Shown here in pieces: positions 20,831-33,106 of a stretch of 64,000 nucleotides of DNA. The DNA lies in the NCBI GenBank assembly GCA_936450465.1, contig OW388298.1, positions 8,705,087 to 8,769,086 on the forward strand, written 5' to 3'. Origin of the DNA: Gibbula magus (lineage: Eukaryota > Mollusca > Gastropoda > Trochida > Trochidae). How positions within the stretch are numbered: the stretch's first letter is position 1; each line of letters begins with the position of its first letter. The notes beneath the pieces are model-generated. The model searched no databases, had not been told where the DNA came from, and was given only the letters and a program-made list of their open reading frames with translations. Both the position numbers and the translations under genes were made by a program.

Positions 20831-21296
20831 TTTGAAACTATAAAAGTAGATTCCAGATGTCTTGATCACTGACTATTACATATTTCTCCTCTGCTAAAGA
20901 GCACACTGCGAATATCATAAACAGTATAAACATATCTAGTACAGCGGGTGATAAGTGATAATAGACAAACACCATTTGTTATGATTTTAATGTGTTCGCT
21001 GTCCCCACAAACCTGGAGATAGACCTTACCAGAATCATGCATGAGAAACCTTTTGTAGCAACATTTTGGGGGTTGAGGGGGTATTTTCCCTACCTTGACC
21101 AGACTTCTATCTGACAGCCAGATAAAAAATATATATATATGTCAATTTCCCACGTTTTTTTGTGTTATTATGACCTCTCTAGCCTCAACCGTTAAAGATA
21201 GAAAATTGTATGATGAAATATGTTCAGTTAAGAATTTCCAACAAGTTGACATATGATTTGTAGGAATCAGAGATTAAAGAAGTTATGATTAAATTA
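20831..21296. other. Non-coding stretch
   Basis: No gene, array or hairpin seen. Confidence 0.35.
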
Positions 21297-21319
21297 GGGG
21301 GGGGGGGGGGGGGGGGGGG
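21297..21319. repeat. Homopolymer of 23 G
   Basis: An uninterrupted run of 23 guanines, unusual in this AT-rich setting. Its length is probably not exact, because such runs are error-prone in sequencing. Confidence 0.9.
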
Positions 21320-21517
21320 AGATTCATTTTTTTGCCACCAAACCACCAACATTGCATGACTGTCCCAACAGTTTACTAACACACCAACCTCAATCGTGAC
21401 ACCAATCAAGATTCAAGAACTTTATTATCTATTACCCATTCTATTCTATTTGTATCCCGTAAAAATATCAAGAAATGGGTCCACTTCTCTTGAGACGGAA
21501 AGCTACAGTGACGAAAC

Positions 21518-21541
21518 AGACAGGCAGACAGGCAGACAGGC

Positions 21542-21590
<49 letters not shown>

Positions 21591-21606
21591 CACATACAGA
21601 CATACA
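21518..21606. repeat. (CAGA)n microsatellite
   Basis: About 20 tetranucleotide repeats, with caggcagg variants at the left end and cacatacaga at the right. Confidence 0.95.
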
Positions 21607-22440
21607 AACAACGTCCAGATTTAACATTTTCAACTTAGAACTTGGAAAGAAATTTACACCCCAAAACTGCTAATATAAATGCTGCCACGGAATTGTTTTC
21701 ATCTCTACTTGTTCAGTTTGCCATTTAAGCAAAAAAACACATACAATTCTTTGTTGTTTCTGGATGGAATTGTCCTCATGGAAAAAAAGCACATAAGTTC
21801 GAAAATCGAAAATCGAAATAAGTAAAAATATATAACACATTTGTTTGAACTAGGCCATACAGTATTTTACTATATTCTGAACTATCCAAATCTGCCTGTC
21901 TATACACAGGCCAAAATAATATAAAGTTGAAAACCCCAAAAGCCACACATCCACACATAATGACTGTTTCATCGAACTTGGCCTTATTGTTCTGAGTTCT
22001 GACCCTAAAACGAACTTGTGAGTTGTGCTTTTATGGAAACAGTCACAAATACAAATCCAAAAGAAGTTGAGAATCCCTCAAAATCGTATATACTATGCTT
22101 GCTTTGCATAGTGACAAACTGTTTTTTTAATATGAATTTCAAGTTTTCTAATTCTTTTTTAAAGCTAGTAGTTAGCATCTCAGAGATGCATGGACGCATC
22201 TCACATTATACACAGCCATAAAGCAGGTCAACCATCTAGGTTGTGGCGCCAATGAATGTTGCTGAAATTTACTGAGGAGAAGTGATTTCATGCTTATAAG
22301 GCCGCTTTCAAGAGTATTCACTTCTATTGCAGTGGCTAAAATCAGCTGATGTAGGGATTAAGCCGACAATACCAATGTGGATATGCATTGCAGTAAAACC
22401 TGCACGCAGCGGCTGGAACCAGCGTTCTATAGACTGATCT
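21607..22440. other. Non-coding stretch
   Basis: Only short frames on either strand, with no recognisable motif. Confidence 0.35.
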
Positions 22441-22650
22441 TCCCTGAAATTTAGTATAGTGCTCATTGTCCTCATTGTCCTCAAACCTTTCTCCACAGCA
22501 GACAAAGTTCATAAGTCCCTGGCGAGAATCGAACCCCAGACCTCTTGGTCAGTAGCAGAACACATTGACCACTGTAGGAACCCGCTCCTGAACGTCGCTG
22601 AGAGTAGTCAACTGAGCTGGGTACACGGCCAGTTGCCGCCATTGTTAACG
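22440..22650 (-). repeat. tRNA-derived SINE-like sequence
   Basis: On the minus strand a B-box-like ggttcgattctcg (22535-22523) follows an A-box-like ctacagtggtca (22577-22566) at about tRNA spacing. The flanks do not form an acceptor stem, so this is a SINE or tRNA relic rather than a working tRNA. Confidence 0.5.
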
Positions 22651-23955
22651 GCTGCTTTTATTTATAGGGGATAATGCACGACCTTCCATTTAAAACCACG
22701 TTTATTAAACGAGTTACTCATTTGGTAAAAAACGAGCAAACGCGAGGGTGATGTCATCTCCTTCACCAGTTTAATAGAAACGGTAATATATGGAAGGCAG
22801 TTTAGTTTTCGGTTCATTACTTACAAATTTAATCAAGCCGACAGTGGGCTGCAATGACTTCCACTATTCACATCCGGGAGCTACTTAAGGGAGCTACTTA
22901 AATTTTATTTTTTCAAATTTCCCATTTTTAATGATAGTAGGTATATATGTCATATCTATTTACTTTAGAGGGTAAAATACTTTATTACACAAACCAATTA
23001 TCTGTAATGGTAATAACGGTGTTGCCTATAGGCTATAAAGCAAAAATTGCATGGCGGTCATTTTATTGTGAACACATTTTATTATTTTGGATGACAAAAA
23101 CTATTCTCGATGAAGACAGAAGGATCTTTTACTATTGGTAACATTATTTTCAAATACATTTCATTGATTTATTTTAGCGAAAAAACACCCATCCTCCAAG
23201 CAGCAGCGTGCGCATGTCAAGTGAAGCTTACACATAGGTCTGTAAGCACTACGAAGGAGGAAGTCCGAGAAGCGCAGACCGCCTGCGTGGAGGATGGAAA
23301 AAACGTGCTACTGCCCCTTTAAAAAATCCGCCATTCATGCCATGATGGCGTAAAACCAGTGTGACGTCACAGCAAAACAATGTTATGACGTCATACTTTT
23401 ATGAAATTCTTCCTCTTGTTCTATCCCCTATCTTTGTCCTGAATTGTCCATTCCCCTGTCACTCCCATGTCTTTTAATTTAGCGTTGATGGTGAGATTTC
23501 CACTAACAGTCCATCCAGTCATTCTATAAAAAGGATGTATTCGCTCAAATGTTTACATTTGTTCGTGAAAGTAATCAGCTTCCAGTAAATAATATCAAAG
23601 CGTTTTCAAAATGACAATTCACCAAACGAAAATGGCTCAATTGCAATCCAAATGTATTCCAAATCCCCCAAATTTGACTTCGTGGTTGTAATAATTTGGC
23701 AAATCAAGAATGATCTGTTTTTAAAACGATGGCCTGAAACAGCTCACAAGAACACATCTTTCCGAGAAATCCAGTACCAAGAAATCAGTGTAGGGCTCGT
23801 CTTCAAATTTGTTTTGTTTAGAATTCTCTGTGACACAACCCGTCATTTAAAATGAGATAAAACAACCAGATCAGCACTAAAATTGTTGTTTGGTAACTCA
23901 GAAGCTCCTTTTTAAAATATCAGAATTTATTTTGAAAGAGTTTTGCATTTTTTAA
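22651..23955. other. Non-coding stretch with paired CRE motifs
   Basis: Two complete TGACGTCA palindromes lie at 23362-23369 and 23386-23393. The region 23195-23300 carries an imperfect catcctcc/ggaggatg inverted pair. No exon is convincing. Confidence 0.35.
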
Positions 23956-26179
23956 TGTAACTATCATTTAAATTTTGAAACGACCCCTACTGTCGGGCCA
24001 GCTCTTCCTTTTGCCGGATGTTGTTTTCGCTTGGACATGGCCGCCTTGTGAGAGTCTTTTGGATTGTGTTGACACGAGTTTTGCACCAGTGGATATCTTA
24101 TGTGCAAGATCTAAGACTTGGATACCTATATCTACTCGTGACATTCTCTTGGACTGGACTACAAGCATCAGACGTCGCCCGTGTTCGCTAAGAACTCCAA
24201 GAGTCGAGAGAGATGTGTCCGCCGGCTGAGAGGAGACGAGAATCGGCTATGGTAGGTCTAAGACATTTTGATTTTTTATATGCATCATCATGTGTAACAT
24301 TGTTGATAGAATTGTCTTCAATTTACCCAATATCGGACATCACCCGTCTATAGAGATTCTCTTTGCTTTGAATTGTGACAGTAACAGGTGATTTTAAAAA
24401 TAACCATCAAATCAGGCGATGACAGCCGCTTGGCTACTGAGTTCATTTGTTAATATAGATCTAATGGTTTATCGAAACACCCAAGCCTTGATCAGGATAA
24501 TTTGCATTTATATTTTGTGCATTTTTTATGAATAAGTGTCCACAAGAAAAAGAGACAAGGACATTATTGTATTTAAAAAGACGTGCGAATAAGACCTGTG
24601 ACTTTTTAACAGGAGTAGGGGCTGGGCTCAGTATACTAATGTGTTCCTACACCAAAAGTAGTCAAAATATTCAAGAATATAGTGCAATCTTTAAAAAGAA
24701 AAAAAGGATGTTTCTTAGACTTCCAAGTCTGTTTATCATAAAGAATCTGTTTTTCAGTTCGTAAGCTACTTTAGAGCTCGTTTTGGTCAGAAATCTTTAC
24801 TATGATTTTTTCAACTTTTCTTCAATTTTCGAAAGCAAAACACTTTTTCAACTTCTGTCTTCAGACTGCTGAATTCTTGCTTTGTCATCGTTGCACTGTT
24901 GCCCCGGAACTAACTTTTTTTAAAGTTAAAATCCACTGAGGCCTATATCATTGAAACAGACATTTTTCTGGCCTTTTTTTAATGAATAATAACCTCCAAT
25001 AAATGTTGAAAAATTTAGGCTGTACATTTAAAGTTTTAAATGTTTTAAGCAGTAAATGATTTTGGACATGTGTATTCATGGGCGAGGCCGCAGCACTGCC
25101 ATGTTTGTATATCCAAAATAATGCTTTTTTCAAATTCTTAAAGAATGCTTTGCAGATATCTGTTAGAAGCATTACTATATTTAATCTGTTATTCAGTTAT
25201 TACTGCACAAATTGGAGAATTTTGGCGGAAAATCTTGACTATGAAATTTTCAAGTTTTCTGACTTTTCAAGAATTTCTGCCGTGAGATTGCTGACAGCTC
25301 GGCTGTCGGCAGTGAACGTGGTCACGTGATTTCTGACCTTGACCTTTGTTCAAACAACTGATTGACACCTTTAGAATCACTCACCAATAATTTAATCATA
25401 CTTATTTTAATATGTCCAGTGGTGACAAACTAAGCATTTGACAATTGAGTAAATATGATAAATATTGTCATGTGAGATGATTTGTGTACATGGGGCTTGT
25501 CTGAGTGACCATCCTTCCGTTTGTCCATCTCTGAACAGTGCATCTATTCCATTGAACTTGTTTCTCCTGCATATATCTAGACTAACACTTTTCATAATTT
25601 AAAAAAAAAAAATGCCCTGACTTATGAGATTGTTTTGTGCTTTTTGAACAAAATTAATCATCTTTGGGCAATTTTTTTTATTTACTTACCTTTTCATCTA
25701 CTAGTTTTGTTGAGTTTTCAAGTTTTATGCCTAGAAATTTGTAATCTATGACCTAATTTACATATTATTCACTTTTTAAAATGTATTTGTCTACATTGTA
25801 TCTCTCAAAAACTTTTCAGAGACTGAGACAGATTTGGTACACAGAATAAAATAAGTTGATGCTCTAGTCATGTCTTTTGCAGCCATTAATAACTGATGAC
25901 CTTATGTTCAAATGTATACCTTTCTCTAGCTCATCAGGTCTATATTATAAGGCACTGGGTCTGATATCTGATGTGCTCATAAACTGGAATCCTCACCACA
26001 TTGATGACATTGATGACATTGATTACTGACTGATTATTGATAACTTTCCTCAAACCATTAAATTAGTTAAATAAAGCCACAGTAGATTGCAAATAATTGC
26101 TAAAGATGTTTATGTATTTCTTACGGTGCATCGGTGTATCGTGACTTTCCTACTAAACATGCTATGATGCTAGCTTCAC
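23956..26179. other. Non-coding stretch; a GC-richer island at 23985-24255
   Basis: 23985-24255 is GC-richer than its surroundings and ends in ctatg followed by gtaggt, a plausible splice donor. It could be the first exon of an unrecognised gene, but no downstream exon could be joined to it. The rest is AT-rich and featureless. Confidence 0.3.
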
Positions 26180-26695
26180 CAAATTGCTACATATGTTAGC
26201 CATGATCTCTAGTTGTGCCGTTTCAGGTTTAGACGGATTTCTGAATTTTACTTTGGCGTTTTCCATGGAAGCATGACCAAAATAGGGACTCTGTGAGGAA
26301 GTCATTTTGTGTGGAACTTATCTCCCAAACTATAAATTCTAGTTACCCCAAACCTCATATACATGTCAATCATGTTGTCTAGATGGTGCCAAGATGTGCT
26401 TTTTTAGGGTTAGACCTATTTCGGAATTTTATTTTTTTGCAGTTTCGATGGAAGCATGACCAAAATAGTGATTCTGTGAGGAAATCATTTTGTGTGGAAC
26501 TTATCTCCCAAACTATATATTCTAGCTGCACCAAACTTCATAAACATGTCAACCATGTTGTCGAGATGGCGCTAAGATCGTGCCTAGATGTGCCTTTTTA
26601 GGGTTAGACCTATTTCTGAATTTTATTATTTGCGGTTTCCATGGAACCATGACTGAACAGTTATCTCTTTAACTGTCCATTCCATATTCATTCAA
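26180..26695. repeat. Imperfect tandem repeat, about 200 bp x 2.5
   Basis: The blocks ccatggaagcatgaccaaaa, gtgtggaacttatctcccaa and agggttagacctatttc recur at about 200-bp intervals (near 26262, 26449 and 26639). Copies are diverged by substitutions and small indels. The following gcttatgtgagctgtgctc (26767) resembles the 3' end of the molluscan agctcatctgg repeat, so this may be its body. Confidence 0.8.
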
Positions 26696-27115
26696 CTTTA
26701 CACACAGGTTAGTCATTCCCATAGATGTGCCTTTCCTATCTTCAGTTATGTCCAACTTTATTTGGAAGGGGGCTTATGTGAGCTGTGCTCACTTCTACAC
26801 TTGTTCATAATGCCTTCATGTCCATGCCAGGTACCCAGTTGTAATGCTGGTTGGAAAAAGGAACATTCCAAATAAACAATCTTGCCCGAGGTGTAGCCAC
26901 AAATCTCTCAACTCAGTCTCCGCGTGCGGCAGGTAATAATCTGACCTTTAAACTTTCAGATTGTCAAGCCATGATGTATCCCTCCTCACATGGCAGGAAA
27001 CCACTGACTGACTGCAGCCCACTGAGCAGCACTGTAGGTATATATGTAGGTAGGAAGAGCAAATGATTATAATTGAGTATGTGCTTCGTGGTATTTAACT
27101 CACTATTAATTTTAG
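26696..27115. other. Non-coding stretch with old repeat fragment
   Basis: 26890-27020 shares weak order and motifs (ctctcaactc, ctttaaactttcag) with 20435-20480, suggesting a common dispersed repeat. No gene. Confidence 0.35.
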
Positions 27116-27345
27116 CTCATCAGGACTGAAAGGCCTCTTTGGCTTATGGCATGGGCCGTCATCCATGCAATGACTCTGTCCGTTTTTCTTTCTTGAACCT
27201 GTCTGTCGTCCGTAAACTTTTCATCTTTTCAACTTCTTCTCCAGAACCGCTTCAACCCCAAAGCTGAAATCTTGTACCTTGCACCTTAGGGATCAACGTT
27301 TTGTTGATTAGGTCTTCATTCTCATTCAAATATGGGCAGCTTAAT
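27116..27345 (+). repeat. Dispersed agctcatctgg-type repeat, copy 1
   Basis: It starts agctcatcaggactgaaagg and continues through ggcttatggcatgg, gtccgtaaac, and cttcttctccagaacc, in the same order as the copy at 28473. I recognise this as a widespread molluscan repeat, often seen near genes. Confidence 0.75.
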
Positions 27346-27419
27346 TAGCAGCTCCGACTTAGTCAGTTTATCAGTTTTTGAGCAGTTTCCGCCGCCGCCG
27401 GTGCGTTTTGTATTCGCTG

Positions 27420-27854
27420 CAGTCTGATTAAAATCGACCTTGTTCCGAGGAATAAAATTTGCAAAATAATATATCTACCGGGATACGAACAGGTTCTGTA
27501 GATTCCTCGCCACAAGGTCTGAGAACATCCCGTATAGGCGTGTGTTCCGAACCAGTTTAGCGCAGCCAAAGCCCAGTCAAATAGCTGACCAATCACATCA
27601 TAGTTTTTAAACGGTCGCTGTTTTGAAAGCATTTGGAACAGACAAAAGGATAGCTGTTTGGAGTTATCTGCCATCGAAAGCATTTGTTGGGCATCTTTTG
27701 ATTGGCTACCTGAATTGCGCTCGAACACGCTAGTATACGGACTGTTTCCAGACGGTTTGGCGTGGAAATCTCCGAACGATATGAGTTCGTATCCCGGTAG
27801 ATGCACTATTTTGCACTTTTTTTCCGCGGAATACTGTCTGTTTTAATCAGACTG
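27420..27854. mobile_element. Family-A MITE, long copy (435 bp) with exact 10-bp target duplication
   Basis: The terminal inverted repeats extend about 70 bp, from cagtctgattaaaa through gcaaaataatatatctacc to cgggatacgaac, and inverted at the other end. The 10-bp duplication gtattcgctg lies at 27410-27419 and 27855-27864. The interior shows no transposase. The 171-bp copy at 11981 looks like an internally deleted relative. Confidence 0.88.
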
Positions 27855-27864
27855 GTATTCGCTG

Positions 27865-28472
27865 TAACTTTTTTCCTAGAAGGTTTTGAGAACTCGTATA
27901 CATTACTTCTTACTTATGCCCCTGGGGAATATTTTTTTGGACAAGTTCACATTCAAGGTCAAAGGCCAAGGTCATGAGTTCTAAAATTGCTAAAATAATC
28001 CTTGTAAACACGATAACTTGAAGGTGTTTTTTTATCCGGCTCTTATTTGGTGTATTTATATACTAATTATGGAGAAAGGCCAAGATTTCAAATGGTTTTT
28101 GCTAGAATCCGTCAAAGGTCAAGGTCACAGCTAGGTCATATAAACATCTATATTCTGTTATAATGAAGTATATTTTTAAAAACATATTCCCCCGAAAATA
28201 ATATGGACAGCCGTGTTTAATTACTAATTATGCGACTAAAGAACCGCGCCGACTGCTGCCTGTGGCAATATGCATATTTCCTCGGGAGCCTTCGGCGGGG
28301 TCGGGCTGTGACGTCAGAGATGCTCTACGGCCCGCAATTGTCCTAACAGAGTGAATGGAAAAATATGTGAGTGTTGAGGAAGAATTGGTTGAAAATGTAG
28401 ATTTCGAGACTTGATATTTTGTAGCTTCAGGGGTAGTAGTTCATCAAAGCCTGGAAGAAAGTTTCCTATTTT
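27865..28472. other. Non-coding stretch
   Basis: It contains aaggtcaaggtcac-type stretches (27950-28140), probably belonging to the body of the agctcatctgg repeat family, and a GC-rich patch near 28260-28335. No gene. Confidence 0.4.
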
Positions 28473-28567
28473 TAGCTCATCTGGCCTGAAAGGCCTGATG
28501 GGCTTATGGCATGGCATGGTGTCCGGCGTCCGTACATCCGTCCGTCCGTCCGTCTGTAAACGTTTCG

Positions 28568-28598
<31 letters not shown>

Positions 28599-28960
28599 TT
28601 TAGGGAGCTGAAATTTTGTTTGCAGACTCCTTGGCTAATGGGGATTCTACATTGCACATTTCATGACCCTGTGATCTCAATTGGGGTCACAGGGGTCACA
28701 ACCTTAAAAACCTATTTTCATCTCCTTCTCCAGTGCCAAAAGGTCTAGAGAGCTGAAAAGTTGTGTACAGACTCCTTGGTCAATGGGGATTCTAAGTTGT
28801 AGATTTGGTGACCCCGTGACCTCAAATGGGGTCACAGGGGTCAAAACCTTAAAAACCAATTCTTCTCTCCAGTTCCAAAATGCCTAGAGACCTGAAAAGT
28901 TGAATTAGTTAATGTATATAAAGCCTGGTGAGCTACAGAGCCCATGGCTCTATTTTTAAA
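28473..28960 (+). repeat. Dispersed agctcatctgg-type repeat, copy 2 (most complete)
   Basis: It begins agctcatctggcctgaaagg and has (tccg)n near 28525-28555. It then carries a body module repeated about three times (cttctccag...agagagctgaaa...ccttggtcaatggggattct...ggggtcacaggggtca) and ends near gtgagctacagagcccatgg. No ORF is associated with it. Other fragments are at 27116, 30883 and 40748. Confidence 0.8.
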
Positions 28961-30700
28961 TTTCCAAGTGAAAAGACGGATGCAGCTTGGCGAAAGGTTT
29001 GAATAGCCCGGTTTCAAAGAGGGGAGAAGGACGCTATATGAACCGTTTTAAAAGTTAGTCTTTTACCCCTAAATTAACATTTCAAACCTCGCAAGCTCGG
29101 TTTGAAATTAAATTTAGGAGTAAAAAATGCACAACATACAACCCCAAAATATAAAACAGAATGGATTTATCTTCTAATTTAACTTCTTCAGCAGTGATCT
29201 CAGTGAGGTCATAGCATTGTTACGTCATCAACTTTGTGACGTCATAGTATTGTAAGCATTGTTCTCAGTGATGTCAAAGCCTTGTGATGTCATTAACTGA
29301 TGATGTAATAGGATTATGACGATTTGATTGTAGCGATATCTACAATGTAGATATCGCTTGTAGATATCGCTTGATCTCAAACAAGCGATATCTACTGTGG
29401 GAACCAGTTTTGGATGATAAATGATACTTAAACATTGAAGTAAGTAATGAGAAAGGTGAAAGCTAAACATGTGCAAATTCTACAGGGGAAATAGTAAGAA
29501 AATACCAACAGTGCTAAGAAGAGTGGCAACAATTTACCAAATTTCAGTGCAATGTTCAAGCGTTTGGAGACATTGTCATCATAATAACGTTTAACCGAGT
29601 GTCTGTGTCTCATCGTCTGAACAACCAATGAGACGAGCCCAAGAAGCCCCGCCACGTCGAAAGGAGTGTCCGGAATAGCGGTCAGGGTCTAAGCAAGTGG
29701 AAACGATGAGCACTTTAAGTTTGTTGTAAACGCTCGGTATGTCTAGACACTTGTACCTGGGGTAGCAAACAGAGGGTCTAAAACGCTCTGAAAGGAAGAA
29801 TTGTCACAGTTTCCAATGAGAGGCACATTTTGTAAAGCAGTAGCACTGGGCACAAGGGGTGATCAGGTAGCTTGGGCAGTGTCACATAGAGAGATCTCTC
29901 ACGATATTGGATGGTTTTCGTCCATCAAAGCTGCAGTACTCAAGCACTGCATCAAATCAGCGTAAATGTTTATCTGGATTGAATATAACTTTAACAAGAA
30001 AGTTACTTGGGTTTAAGAGTGAAAAAAAATGCAGTCAAGCAGTCAGACGAAAACAGTTTATCGTGGTCGAGTGTTAGATTGATTTCATCCCTTAGTGTAG
30101 CGGTAAGGCAGGGGTGATAGGCACAGTCCTGACCTGAGCCAAGTTCACACTTCAAACCAGACCATCACTGAGATAGTTCCTTGAGTCGCATTTAGTAGGG
30201 TCTGGAACATTCGATGCCTTGTGAAGTACAGATATTATATTAACACAGCACTTAATGGAATGGAATTTCAATTTCTTGATATCAGCCAGGTACACACAGC
30301 TTTACTCTGTCTGGCGAGGCTGACACAGGATCCCAGTGCATGCTTACACAGAAGTCGAAGTAAGTTCTCATGGGTGTCTGGTAGGTCTTCTTAGTCGTCT
30401 CTGCCCAGGCACGGCCCACGTAATACTGAACTTTGCTCCACAGGGTCAGGTGGTTCCTGGGCCACCAGCAATACACAAAAGCAGGGGACGTTGAGTATGA
30501 GAAAGCAGCTCAGTCGCACTCAGAGTTTACAATGATAGAAGGTTATGTCACATTTGCTCAGCGCTCAATATGATGGCTGTGGCCATGACTGCGAGAAGCG
30601 TGACGTCATATGAAGGGAGATAACTCTAGCGCGTTGAGTAGCTTACATTTGGAGCGTCATCTCAAAACTAAAATGTAGTTTAGTATAAACTAACACATCG
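28961..30700. other. Non-coding stretch with a palindromic cluster
   Basis: 29331-29397 has four alternating copies of agcgatatctac and its inverse, able to form cruciforms. Otherwise only short frames. I found no exon that can be joined to another. Confidence 0.4.
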
Positions 30701-30719
30701 GCCGGCGGTTCAACAAAAT

Positions 30720-30872
30720 GAAGCCCTTCGTAGCGCTCATTGATCGCTCAATGTAGTGCTCAATGTAGCGCTCAATGTACGCTCAATGTAGCGCTACATT
30801 GAGCAATCGTGTTCAAGAGAGGTTTAAAAGTAATCGCTAATTAAACGATTACTTTGAAACCTCTTTTGAACA
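30720..30872. mobile_element. Family-D fold-back element, copy 1
   Basis: Repeated gctcaatgtagcg motifs (30745-30800) are followed by a hairpin whose arms 30810-30835 and 30846-30871 are nearly inverse complements (gttcaagagaggttt). The 36 bases 30788-30823 are the exact inverse complement of 43911-43946, defining a dispersed family. Confidence 0.75.
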
Positions 30873-30882
30873 TGGCCCAGGC

Positions 30883-30995
30883 CTGAAAGGCTAATGAGAT
30901 GGCACATGCCATCTGGCTGTCCATCTGTAAACTTTGCTGGCGGTAGTTGCCTTACTCTAAGGGAGTGGGTTCGAATCCCGCAAGGAACTCGGACT
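30883..30995 (+). repeat. Short agctcatctgg-type fragment joined to a tRNA-like B box
   Basis: The text ggcctgaaaggctaatgaga and gtccatctgtaaac belongs to the dispersed repeat. It is followed by ggttcgaatcc (30968-30978), a perfect B box, with a weak A-box-like stretch upstream. It may be a composite SINE. Confidence 0.5.
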
Positions 30996-31509
30996 AAAAA
31001 CAACAAGAATTTGTTATCACAAATATAATCATGTTTGATGGATGGAGACTAAGATTTTTAAATTTCATTTCCCTACCCTAAAAATATTTGGATGAGGGTA
31101 TGGGTGCAAATTAAAGTGCTTCCCCATGTTAATTACTTCCCATTATTATATTGAATTATTGAATATATATCATAACTGAAATTATTAACTAAAAACAAAT
31201 TATAAAGTTCACAGGCAGCAAAATGCCTAGAATTCCATACAGAGTAAAATAATATTCATAATGGGTTTGACACAATTTGTTTGTTTTAAATGTTTTCCAT
31301 GTTTTCCAGGAATTCTGTGAGAGAACTGAGAGGAAGCTAGTTACTGGAAGTTGCTTTGTTAGACAGCATCTGATCATGATATTCAACATATCAGTGCAGT
31401 TTAATGAGCGTTTTCCTCGTTTCATATCATCAGTGGTCCTGGGTTTGAATCCTGAAAGATCCACATTGGTTAGTCCTGGAGGATGTACAAGCTTTCTCAT
31501 GTTTGCAAT
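30996..31509. other. Non-coding stretch
   Basis: Nothing recognisable. Part of the right half leads into the degenerate tandem repeats that follow. Confidence 0.35.
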
Positions 31510-32210
31510 CTAAGTGAGGCTTTATTCAGTGAGATATACCATTCTGTGTTTAGACATATCTAAGTGAGGCTTTATTCAGTGAGAAGGACTGTTCTGTGAG
31601 TTCAAACTTTTTTTTAAATGGCAAGGTATTGAAAGTATGCTGCCTTGAGTTTGAATACTGAAAGTTGTGAACTTTTTAGTGTTTCAAGCCTTCCTGCCTT
31701 TCCTTAACTTTTCTGTGCTAGAAAAGCAGATCACACTATACTGTTCAGGCACCAATAATTTAATATGAAAGTTAAGAAATGCAGCAAGGCATAATTAACC
31801 AGTGATGGAATTGATGCTGGTTATGACTTGAGAGAACAGTTGTTCTGAGTTTGTATCCTGAATGTTCTGATCTGCTTTCAAGAAAATTGTATAATTGAAT
31901 ATTATATTTTGCCGCAATCAAAGGAAGGTAATCCATGTAAAAGTTGATAAGTGGTACAGTATAAGAATCACTCAGCACTCCCCTCTCAGGTCATTACTCA
32001 TCACTGGAGAATTCAAGCTTTGCTGTGCTTCCTTTACTTTTCGGTGCTAGCATAGCTAGTATAGTTCAAGCATAAGATGCTATGCTGGTACAGGAAAGTT
32101 AAGAAAATGCATCAAGGCTTATCTTTATAGAAACTGAAATAACTTGTCCTCAGTTTGAATCCTGAAAGTTTCCATTGGCCGCAATCAAAGGGAGGTAATT
32201 CAGTTATTTG
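31430..32210. repeat. Degenerate long-period tandem repeat, about 250-300 bp
   Basis: Phrases such as gtttgaatcctgaaag (31442, 31652, 31850, 32151) and gccgcaatcaaagg (31911, 32180) recur in the same order. A short unit ctaagtgaggctttattcag also duplicates at 31510 and 31560. Copies are eroded. Confidence 0.65.
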
Positions 32211-32380
32211 AAGCGAGCCCTTCTTTACAGTGTGTGCTTCCCCACTTAAAACAACACTCCTCCAAGTTGCTAAAAGGTGCCTTAAATCTTTAACCACTTT
32301 ATTGTATATCTGTCATGTCAATTTTGTTGGGAATATAAACAACTATTAAAGATTTATTCCCTGGGGAGTATGTAATGGAT

Positions 32381-32520
32381 ACCACCTGAATACAAGGTGT
32401 TCTAGTAAAGAGAGGCCTTTGCTCTAGGGACCCGACACCTGAATACAAGGTGTTCTAGTAAAGAGAGGCCTTTGCTCTAGGGACCCGTAGGCAAAGACCT
32501 CTCTTTTCTAGAACGCTTGA
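32381..32520. repeat. 53-bp direct duplication plus inverted arm
   Basis: The unit cctgaatacaaggtgttcta to agggacccg occurs twice, 53 bp apart. The following gcaaagacctctcttttcta is the inverse of part of it, giving a hairpin-prone structure. Confidence 0.85.
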
Positions 32521-32667
32521 GGATGAGGGTGTTATCTATTTTATATACCAAAAAAAAAACTAACGTGAGTGCAATTGTTTGAAGGTATACTGCAGGTAGT
32601 TCAAGTAAAATAAAACGTTCACCAACGGCAGAATACTTACCAACAATCAACCCTTCTCGATCACCAA

Positions 32668-32745
32668 TCCTTCGTGGTCTAGTGGTAATGCTAGTGGGCT
32701 ACAAACCGAAGGGTTGCGGGTTCAAGTCCTGCATTGTCCGCTGTG
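32668..32745 (+). repeat. tRNA-derived SINE head
   Basis: A box tggtctagtgg (32675-32685) and B box ggttcaagtcc (32719-32729) sit at tRNA spacing. The 5' end ccttcg does not pair with the region after the B box, so no acceptor stem forms. It is likely a SINE head or tRNA pseudogene transcribable by RNA polymerase III. Confidence 0.65.
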
Positions 32746-33072
32746 AACGTTTTAAACTTGGCATTTTTGTGGATTGATTACCTTACTAAATGGGAGTTTG
32801 AGTTTCTTTGGTGCACAGAATTGTACTTGGAGGGCCTTATACTGGATAATACCCTCATGGAAGAGTATTATTCTTTTCAAGGCCCTCCCAGCAGGTTATT
32901 ATCTAGTAGGCCTTCTCAGTAGGAAATGTAAGGCCCGAGTTCCTTTCGTAGGGAACTTCACCCGGAAAAACAACTGCATGCAAATAGTGTTAAATCAGCC
33001 TTTGGGTAGATAACCATAATTATTGTCATGTCCATTTGGGTCATAAACATATTTCAGTTCATCTCCTTGGGA

Positions 33073-33075
<3 letters not shown>
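32746..33075. other. Non-coding stretch
   Basis: Possible SINE body directly after the tRNA-like head. The inverted words ggagggcctt (32829) and aaggccctccc (32879) suggest a fold-back. No gene. Confidence 0.4.

Positions 33076-33104
<29 letters not shown>
33076..33104. repeat. (AT)n microsatellite
   Basis: About 14 uninterrupted at dinucleotides. Confidence 0.95.

Positions 33105-33106
<2 letters not shown>

Noticed and set aside
32668..32745. Functional tRNA gene
   Set aside because: A and B boxes are good but no acceptor stem forms and the anticodon arm is not convincing; more likely a SINE head. The same holds for 59150-59207 and 22520-22580.
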